Of a stretch of DNA of 64,000 nucleotides, positions 57,545-64,000 are shown piece after piece. The first letter of the stretch is position 1. The number at the start of each line of letters is the position of its first letter. The translations under genes were made by a program, and so were the position numbers. Source of the stretch: Tretioscincus oriximinensis (lineage: Eukaryota; Chordata; Lepidosauria; Squamata; Gymnophthalmidae); assembly GCA_022410635.1 (NCBI GenBank), contig JAJVDF010000509.1, positions 526,358 to 590,357 of the forward strand, read 5' to 3'. A model generated the notes under the pieces. It was not told the DNA's origin, did no database searches, and saw only the letters and a list, made by a program, of their open reading frames with translations.

Positions 57545-57941
57545 CTTGTGTGGAGAACTCAAGGCCTGGGGGCCAGACCTGACCTATGGAAACATTTGGT
57601 CCGGCCCACAGTATGCCACCCAAGGAAACATTTGGTCTGGCCCCGAGCATTTTTCCCATAGAACCATTAGGCTTCCCTGNTTAAATAATGGTTCCTCNTT
57701 TTATTAAAACATGGAGTAAAATAAAAATGAGAGAGGATGACCCAAAAGGAAGAGAGGCAAGGGAAGAGGGAAAGGGAGGGGAAAGCCCATGATTTTGTGC
57801 AAAGAGGGCATGGACAGAGGGAGAGTGTATAGCCTGGGTGGGTGGCCTGTGCAGGCAGGAACATGGCCTGGGGGTGGGGAAGGGGATATGGCCCTGAAGT
57901 GATGTTACACACCATGGCAGAAAAAAAGTTCTCCATCCCTG
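57545..57941. mobile_element. candidate hAT-type MITE
   Basis: Left end CTTGTGTGGAGAACTCAAGG and inverted right end CAGGGATGGAGAACTTTTTT share TGGAGAACT, resembling hAT-type CAGGGNTGGAGAAC termini. Two internal GGAAACATTTGGTC repeats occur (57587 and 57625). The 8-bp flanks agree at about four positions, so the duplication is not established. The sense CR1 ends only 10 bp upstream. Confidence 0.5.
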
Positions 57942-57944
57942 GTG

Positions 57945-58308
57945 TAACTGGTAGATAGGTTCTCCCTAGAGTCAACTTTGAGTGGGAGTCTCACAATATG
58001 TACCTGTGGTTTTAAAGAAGGGCAATAGTAAAGCCCCTCCAAGCGGCACAATACTTGGATAACCCTTGATTGAAAATCATCCATTGTTCTCTACAAAAGA
58101 ACAATTTACTTAGCATTCAAACTGAACATTCAAACTGTGTTGAACCAAAGCAGGGGAAAAAAGTTTGTAGAAGTTTATGGAATTTTATACACTGACTTCA
58201 CAATTCTCTATAATTAGATACTAGCCATTTATGTAGAGTTAAATCTGAAAAAGAAAAATGCAGGAATGCTTTTCGAACAACCAGGCAAACAATAAAGATA
58301 ATGTTTTG
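57945..58308. other. intronic, no feature recognised
   Basis: Nothing recognised. Confidence 0.4.
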
Positions 58309-58597
58309 AGGCACGGTGGTATAGTGGCTAAAAGTTTCCATCCTTCTGTTTTTTAACAGAGAAAGTAGAGTTCACAGCTGTGGAGAGGACTGAGCACCCC
58401 CTACTGGCCTTAACTGGAGCCAGCTCAGCTGATTGAAAGCACTGTGATTAGATAAATGCGTACCNCCACAATGTGATAGAGAAGTTAGAAAGTAAGCTTT
58501 CGGGCAAAAAAATAGCTTGTATGCCACTTTGAGTCCCTTCAAGTGAGAAAAATGGGATATAAATGCCCAGTACTTTTTCTTCTCCTTCTTCTTCTTT
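58309..58597 (+). mobile_element. about 300-bp tRNA-headed SINE, copy 3 (diverged)
   Basis: AGGCACGGTGGTATAGTGGC at the head, AGCCAGCTCAGCTGATTGAA in the body, CTTTCGGGCAAAAAAATAGC, TTTGAGTCCCTTCAAGTGAG, AAATGGGATATAAATGCCCA, then a TTCTTC tail. Clearly the same layout as copies 1 and 2 but older. Confidence 0.8.
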
Positions 58598-58599
58598 GT

Positions 58600-59440
58600 A
58601 TGTAATGCAGAAATTCAAAATTAAATCATTTCCTAGCCTTACCATTGTTGTTTTTCCTAACACCAAACAGAAAGAGAATTCTGTCCTTTTTTTGTTACAA
58701 TTTAATGTTGCATATTTGTTACCTAGACACAAAGGTCTTGTTTTAGCAAGAAGGAAAATGAACCTTGCTGAAAAATCCTCTACAATAAATGGTTATTTTC
58801 TCCTAGACCGTTGAATCCAATCTTTGTTTATTTTAGATGCTGCTGTATAATGGGTGCTGCAATTTAGAAAAATAGTTTGGGTAGATGTGCAGGGAGTCTG
58901 ATGCTTTATTCATAATGAAGGCTATTCACAAGAGTAGCCATCTAGACAAGTTATTTGGGGAGTGGACATGAGCTTGNGTAGTGACTAGCATATTTCTTTA
59001 TTTCAATATGTTTTCCCTAAAAGCTTGTGAGTTTTAAGAAGCAAATGCTAACACTTCTGCTGCTACAGAAGTCACATCTGTTTCTCAGACAGTGCCAGGT
59101 AAAAAACCTCTGCAGCTGTCTGCCACTGGTAGAGCTGCTGATATTGCTCTTTTCTACTCCAGTAAGTGTTTTACAAAATTAGGAACCAGGAACTAGAAGT
59201 AGTTATTAACACCTGAATAGGTGCCACTCACAGAAACCACTCTGGTGTTCCCCGTCTGAACCCCCATTAAATTAGCATTTTATTATTTTTAAAATGTTTT
59301 GTTCTTTGTGGGTATTTTTAATATTTTTATTGCAGCTTTATTTTTCTTTCTAAAGCTGCATACAAATAAATGTAATAGGAATAAAAATGTGGCAGCAGTG
59401 GTAGAAGAAGTAAAAGCTGAAGTAGTGGAAAGAATCGGGC
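58600..59440. other. intronic, no feature recognised
   Basis: A segment at 59076-59100 has an AG before and GTAAAA after (ACAGAAGTCACATCTG...CAG/GTAAAA) but is too short and matches no ADGRL4 module, so it is not called as an exon. Confidence 0.4.
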
Positions 59441-59443
59441 AAA

Positions 59444-59859
59444 AGCTGCATGCACATGATATTTTTCTACCTCATTTATAGCGCAATCAGGAAGTCTCGG
59501 GCACAAGTGCTAAGTGCTTTTCAGTAGTCGACCCGCAATAAATTCCATTTTTCCCAGAATAAACCATTGCTCAGATATTCAGACGTTTTGGAGAACCGCC
59601 GTATTCTCGCAACTGTATGTGTGTGCACAAATTAGTTGTAAGATGATAAAACAATTGAAAACGCAGCAGTTGTTTCTATCGGCTGTTGCGAGTAAAAAAC
59701 AAATTCTTGGACTACATTGTGATGAGATCAATTGAGTGATGTTATGGAACTGGGGCACTGATCACGGAATATACATGTTTGGTGTGCATGGACATGTGAT
59801 TGCTATATTCTGGATTCTCACATTGTAGGGGTTTTTAAATTGTCATGTGCACTAAAGCT
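59444..59859 (-). mobile_element. GTGCACAC-family MITE, AT-rich subfamily, copy 2
   Basis: Ends AGCTGCATGCACATGAT and (inverted) AGCTTTAGTGCACATGAC are flanked by AAA at 59441-59443 and 59860-59862. Reverse-complemented, it matches 18507-18891 along nearly its full length and keeps about 30 nt that the other copy lacks (containing AAGCACTTAGCACTTGTGCC). Confidence 0.87.
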
Positions 59860-59862
59860 AAA

Positions 59863-61138
59863 TTTCATCCTTTGTGTCTTAAAGACCTTCATTTTCCCTG
59901 AAGGAGGAAACTGACTACAGCAGTATAGATTAAGAACTACTACATCAGAAGTCCTATGCAGAGTGTAGGACAGCAGAAGCAGACTTACCCACTGCACCCA
60001 CTGCCTTTGAAAAACACCTATGTTATTATCTCACTTATCAGGGGGGGACTCTGCCCTGTTTATCAAGAAATGAAGGTGTAACCCTTGCCTACAAAGGGGA
60101 CGGTAAGGAAAGGGACCTATAAGGGTGGAGACCATGGGTAAAGAGAAGATAGGATTACAATGACATGGATGGGCTTATGCATAGTTGTGAGGTGGTTATG
60201 TTTATGCATGAGTGGGTGGAATATAACCTGGAAATATTTGTTGCTTAGGGTCAGCGTGCATTGCAAGGCAGCACATCCAAATATATACTGTATCACTTAC
60301 CCAATTGTATACTGAATCACTTACGATAAACATCTGTAATCTCACAACAACTAAGATCCTGTCGTAGCTCTTATCCCTGATAAAAACAGCATAAGAGGTT
60401 TCAGTCACCTTCAGATCTGGCAGAAGCATTGTCCTCGGGAGGCAAGAGTTCCTGTACCCAAAGATCTCAGGGTGGCCAAAAATAAAAACAAAAATGCAGA
60501 ACTGGTATATTAAAACAGTATCTGAAGGGGTGGGAAGGAAATGGCATTTCTTCAAACAAAGGTCATTTTAAAGAGTTTTCTTAGATAAGCACTTAATAGT
60601 GCTTATGATGGCACTCATCGTTGTGTATTACAGTGCTGCACTAGTTTTGACAGCTTTTGATCTTGTTTTTTATGAATTTTAATTTTTGTAAGCTATTTTT
60701 CTTTGTATTTTTGTATCAAATGGCATTCTCCCTGAGAAAAATATTCAGTAAACAATTCCATTTATGTACTTTACGCATAAAGAAAGAAAGCAGGTTCTCT
60801 TTCACTTAAAGCCTGAGTTCATCTCTCTACCTACGTTAGATGGAAAGTCATATTAACTTTGAAAAGTTTCCTTGTGAATATACTTTCAAGTCAATATATA
60901 TTTGAAGCTATTTGTTTTCCTATTTTCACTATGGTTGTTATGGAAATAAGATTTTATTTCCCCCTGTATGCCCTGTGAATTGCTTTCACAATAAGACTAC
61001 AAAACAGGAATCATGTTTGGCCAAACCTTTTGTTAAACTGTCGCACCGTGTGGTCCTTGCAGAGAACAAATATGTAAATATTCAGTGATTAAAGTACTAC
61101 GTTCATGGTCCACACAGCAACAAGGACTTGATTGTACT
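59863..61138. other. intronic, no feature recognised
   Basis: The minus-strand open frame at 60202-60555 (117 codons) has no known domain and no splice context. I do not call it a gene. Confidence 0.4.
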
Positions 61139-61557
61139 TTTTTTTATTATTATTATTTTATTTCATCCTTTTGAACATATATACATATAATAATCAAACA
61201 TAAGTTCGATATAAGTTTTCCCTCTAATTCTTATTTCCCCTCCCTCCTCCCTTCCCACCCCATATTGAGTACTAGCTTTCTTGCATGCTTTTTTTGTAAC
61301 AGTATATCTTCTAAATTTTCTACCAAAATCCTCTGAAACAATTTAGTCTTTATGATAGTTGTAATCTTAATTTTTTGCCTTGTTGTGTTATGTCTGTTAT
61401 GAGATAATTCCTTATACCTTCCCATTTTTGCTTCATTTTTCTTATTTTCTCCAGATTATTATTGCAATTTATCCTTGTTGTTCTGATCTCTATCTCAACA
61501 TTATCAATGATGTAATTGTATCATTTCCATTTGTTCCATTTTGACTTATCCTTCCAT

Positions 61558-61914
61558 CAGTGGCGGCTGGTGCAGTTTGGGGCAGGGGGGGTGGGGGGCA
61601 GGTTCCTCCAGCCTCGGCAAAGTTAGGAAAGCGGCTGGGAGGAGGCACATTCAAGCACTTACTGGTCTCTCTCCCAGTCTGCAAGTTGAATATCAATACA
61701 AAATGGCACCTCTACGGAGATGAGAGAGAGACTGTAGCCCCTCCTCGGTAGCCCTCCCATTGCTTCTGGGATTGGTGATCCCTTTTGTCAATTAAAAAAG
61801 CTGCCTGGAGCTTTTTGATTTGTTGGCAGTTCCTCTATAAAATGAGATTTTATAATTGATTTTAATCTCTGAGTGTTCGCCAAACACCACGAACACAGAG
61901 GCCAGCCGCCACTG
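61558..61914. mobile_element. hAT-type MITE nested in the L1 relic
   Basis: Inverted ends CAGTGGCGGCTGG and (inverted) CAGTGGCGGCTGG are identical over 13 nt. Flanks CCTTCCAT (61550-61557) and CCTTCTAT (61915-61922) form an 8-bp target-site duplication with one mismatch. A GC-rich left half, no transposase frame. Confidence 0.88.
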
Positions 61915-61935
61915 CCTTCTATACACTTATTAGCA

Positions 61936-62322
61936 CTAGCTGCACAGGCTATAAGATCTATTATTTTCCTGGTTTACCAATGGGCTTATATTATCTAAGA
62001 CCCCTAATAGTATTACCATTTTATTTGACGGTAATATGGACTTGTTTAGCATTTTGATTTCTTTTTCTATGGTCTTCCAGAATTTCTGCGCTTCCTCACA
62101 TCGCCAAAATAAGTGGTTGTAATCTCTTCTTACTTCACATCCATGCCAACAACAATCTGATATGTTTTGGTTATAGTGACTTATTTGGATTGGAGTTAGA
62201 TGCCAATAAAAGTCCATGGAAAATGCATCGGGGCCCAGTGATTTATTGGATTTTAATTGGTTAATTGCTTGTAAAATTTCCTCTTCTTTAATTACTTCAT
62301 TTAGTTTATCTCTTTGTGGCAT
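61936..62322 (-). pseudogene. L1 ORF2 remnant with internal deletion
   Basis: An open frame of 128 codons made of two distant L1 ORF2 segments fused in frame: the start of the RT (LNEVIKEEEILQAI, GPDAF) and the C-terminal Cys/His region (CCWHGCEVRRDYNHLFWRCE). The catalytic FADD segment is missing, so it is dead, although the junction keeps the frame open. Confidence 0.75.
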
Positions 62323-62479
62323 TATTTATTATGTTCAAATTACCTATTTCTACTGCTTCTTCCTTAAACATAGAAGTTTTTTATTATATCCCCTGTCTTG
62401 TTCTTTATGAATTGCACCCGTATTATCTTTCATTTCTTGATTGATTAACACATATTGATTGTTAATAAACACATCATGA

Positions 62480-63290
62480 GGGTAACATTGATGCTGCAAG
62501 AATTATCCAATCTTATTTTTTACTCTCACACAGTCCAGTGCAGAGATAGTCTTCTAGCAGGGAGTTCCTTCTATAACACTAGGATTAAAAACTGACAAAA
62601 CCAGTGCAGTTGGCCTTTTTGCCCTTAACATTTAAGTAATATGGATTAGTGGATCTGAATAACTAATCTATATTACTGCTTTTTATTCTGAAACAACAGC
62701 CTGTGCAACATTGATGAGAAACTACTGGGGATGGGAGAAGGTTGGGCAGCAACATTTCACTGAAATATACCCACCCAAGGGTATGAAACTTCATTCCTAG
62801 CCATGAGAGACTGTAAATCTGTAGTCACCCACATGCAATGGAGTTTCAAAACTCACTTGAACTTCAACCCCAAGGCTCTGATGGCTAGGAACAATGTTTT
62901 TAGACACGGGAACTTGTGTATGTGTGAATTTCGGCAGCGCATAATCATGAGGTACTAAAACTGAACATGGGAAGCCTGCTGTCTACAGAGGCCAGAGCTC
63001 TACTTGTTAGCTGATAATCTGCATTAACACGTGTCTATCAGGAAGCAGCAACATAGCATGAGGGAAAGGGGACCTCAATCTATAACGGGCACCTATTGGA
63101 CAAATTGGACCAATAGCTGTCCATTATTCGGTACGTACGCTGCCCTTTTATTAGTTTAGACTAGTGGAAAGCCCTCAGAATTACAAACATGGGATATCTA
63201 TATATCGGCTTATGTGTCTGTAATTATTTATGTGTTGGTCACCCCCCCCCCCACTCCTCCACTCCCTCCCTGGCTCCCTCCATGTTACTT
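62480..63290. other. intronic, no feature recognised
   Basis: A C12 run lies at 63240-63252. No exon or named repeat. Confidence 0.4.
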
Positions 63291-63662
63291 AGAAAAATAG
63301 AATCAAAGATTGGAAGGGACCTCCAGGGCTCAATGCAGGTTTCCCTAAACCATCCCAGACAGATGACTGTCCAGCCTCTATTTGAAGACTTCCAGTGAAG
63401 GCAAACTCACCACCTCCTGTGGCAAACTGTTTCACTGATTTATTACCCAAAAGGGTTTTTTTCTGATATTTAATCTAAATCTACTCCCTTGCAGTTTCAT
63501 CCTGTTTTTTCTAGTCCTTCCATGTGTAATTGAGAACAACACTGATATCTCTGCTCTGTGACAACCCTTGAGATATTTATAGGCAGCTCTCATTCTTCTC
63601 TTTTACAGACTAAACATTCCTCATAGAGTCCTGGTTTCCAGACCACTCATCATCCTTGTAAC

Positions 63663-63901
63663 CAGGGCTTTTTTTGTGACNNNNNNNNNNNNNNNNNNNN
63701 NNNNNNNNNNNNNNNNNNNNNNNNNNNNNNNNNNNNNNNNNNNNNNNNNNNNNNNNNNNNNNNNNNNNNNGGCGGGGGGGTGGCGTTGGTGGCAGCGGGG
63801 GACGGCATTAGCGGCGGTGGCAGCGGCAGGGGGCGGGGGTGGCGTTAGCGGCGGCGGCAGGGGGAAGTACCGTCACCTTTTTTTCTAGAAAAAAAGCACT
63901 G
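63663..63901. mobile_element. hAT-type element nested in CR1, with assembly gap
   Basis: Ends CAGGGCTTTTTTT and (inverted) CAGTGCTTTTTTT are flanked by perfect 8-bp copies of CTTGTAAC at 63655-63662 and 63902-63909, the duplication length of hAT transposons. The interior contains 90 Ns (63681-63770) and a (GGC/GGT)n G-rich stretch to about 63865. The true length is unknown because of the gap. Both inner edges carry GTGAC / GTCAC. Confidence 0.88.
63771..63865 (+). repeat. G-rich (GGCGGT)n low-complexity tract
   Basis: GGC/GGT/GGG repeats next to 90 Ns. It explains the apparent Gly/Ala-rich open frame. It has many G runs and could form quadruplexes, a probable reason for the sequencing gap. 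Confidence 0.85.
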
Positions 63902-64000
63902 CTTGTAACTCTCTTTTGAACTTACTCTAGTTTATCAATGTCCTTTTTAAATTGGGGCCTCCAGAACTGAACACAGTATTCTAAGTGTGGCCTGACCAAA

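Larger units (their letters stand above)
61139..62475 (-). mobile_element. L1-type LINE relic
   Basis: The minus-strand 3' end is A-rich (61139-61160 on the + strand is a T/ATT run). The protein remnant upstream joins the RT N-terminal region (KEEEILQAINQLKSNKSLG, PDAFSMDFYW) directly to the C-terminal zinc-knuckle-like region (CCWHGCEVRRDYNHLFWRCE, EAQKFWKTIEKEIK), so most of the RT has been deleted internally. Further upstream pieces (INQEMKDNTGAIHKEQ) are also L1-like. A hAT MITE is nested at 61558-61914. Confidence 0.8.
44549..64000 (+). other. ADGRL4: probable ADGRL4 intron 2 (continues past window)
   Basis: I searched by eye for an acceptor followed by a DxNEC-type EGF exon and found none up to 64000, so intron 2 is probably longer than 19.4 kb. 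It contains the CR1, L1, SINE and MITE copies listed separately. If an exon 3 has been missed, this feature ends earlier. Confidence 0.45.
63292..64000 (-). mobile_element. CR1 LINE 3' part, different subfamily, cut by window edge
   Basis: The + strand reads ATAGAATCAAAGATTGGAAG, GGACCTCCAGGGCTCAATGC, AACCATCCCAGACAGATGAC, TGTCCAGCCTCTATTTGAAG, and after the nested element CCTCCAGAACTGAACACAGT, ATTCTAAGTGTGGCCTGACC. It differs in the 3' UTR from the ATAAGAACATAAG copies and is closer to the chicken-like CR1 type with an ATAGAATCATAG end. Confidence 0.9.

Noticed and set aside
59076..59100. Possible short exon between AG and GTAAAA
   Set aside because: Only about 25 nt, weak donor, and its translation fits no ADGRL4 segment.
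60202..60555. 117-codon minus-strand frame
   Set aside because: No recognisable domain, no splice context, no codon pattern to support it.
63676..63888. Gly/Ala-rich open frame
   Set aside because: Includes 90 Ns and a GGC/GGT repeat inside a transposon.
1..64000. CRISPR array, operons, bacterial-type regulatory sites
   Set aside because: No regularly spaced direct repeats with unique spacers; composition, introns and repeats are vertebrate.

Overview
The window is repeat-rich, AT-rich vertebrate DNA, almost certainly from a squamate reptile. The evidence is the repeat mix: tRNA-headed SINEs of the Sauria/ACA type, many 5'-truncated CR1/L3-type LINEs ending in the (TTATGTTC)n motif, an L2-clade LINE with an intact YADD box, L1 and R4-like relics, and several kinds of MITE. 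I cannot resolve the species. Isolated single Ns occur about every 0.5-3 kb and there are two larger N runs (5520-5574 and 63681-63770), so this is an assembled genomic contig.

One host gene is supported: the 5' end of ADGRL4 (ELTD1, an endothelial adhesion GPCR) on the + strand. Exon 1 carries the initiator ATG and most of the signal peptide (41905-41926). Exon 2 carries a complete six-cysteine EGF-like domain (44390-44548). Both have consensus splice sites and matching phase 1. The remaining exons (second EGF, GAIN domain, seven-helix domain) were not found and should lie beyond the right edge, so 44549-64000 is probably intron 2. The 41.7 kb upstream contains no host gene that I can recognise; from memory, the region 5' of ADGRL4 is gene-poor in mammals too.

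Layout. 1-1537: CR1 copy with decayed reverse transcriptase. 1.5-9.3 kb: small repeats, a polypurine block (3.44-3.73 kb), SINEs and a long TTC microsatellite with an assembly gap. 9.3-18.9 kb: L2 fragments including a long L2 RT ORF, CR1 pieces, nested DNA transposons (13.7-15.5 kb) and a candidate solo LTR (17.8-18.3 kb). 21-23.2 kb: R4-like relic, inverted repeat and a GC-rich MITE. 26-34 kb: CR1 fragments, a tail-only retro-insertion, L2 3' ends, a SINE with an L2-like tail, a foldback element and a 70-bp perfect palindrome. 33.9-49.5 kb: four copies of a short hAT-type MITE family, a candidate solo LTR and the ADGRL4 5' end. 51-54.8 kb: CR1 cluster including a long antisense CR1. 56.7-64 kb: SINEs, CR1, a MITE, an L1 relic with a nested hAT MITE, and a CR1 with a nested hAT-like element.

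I found no new multi-gene system. The most informative observations are the two phase-matched ADGRL4 exons, MITE families with clear target-site duplications (3 bp and 8 bp), a poly(T)-only insertion flanked by a perfect 13-bp duplication, a SINE whose 3' end matches the local L2, and several strong palindromes, one in ADGRL4 intron 1 carrying an octamer motif. All calls are by eye without database searches.
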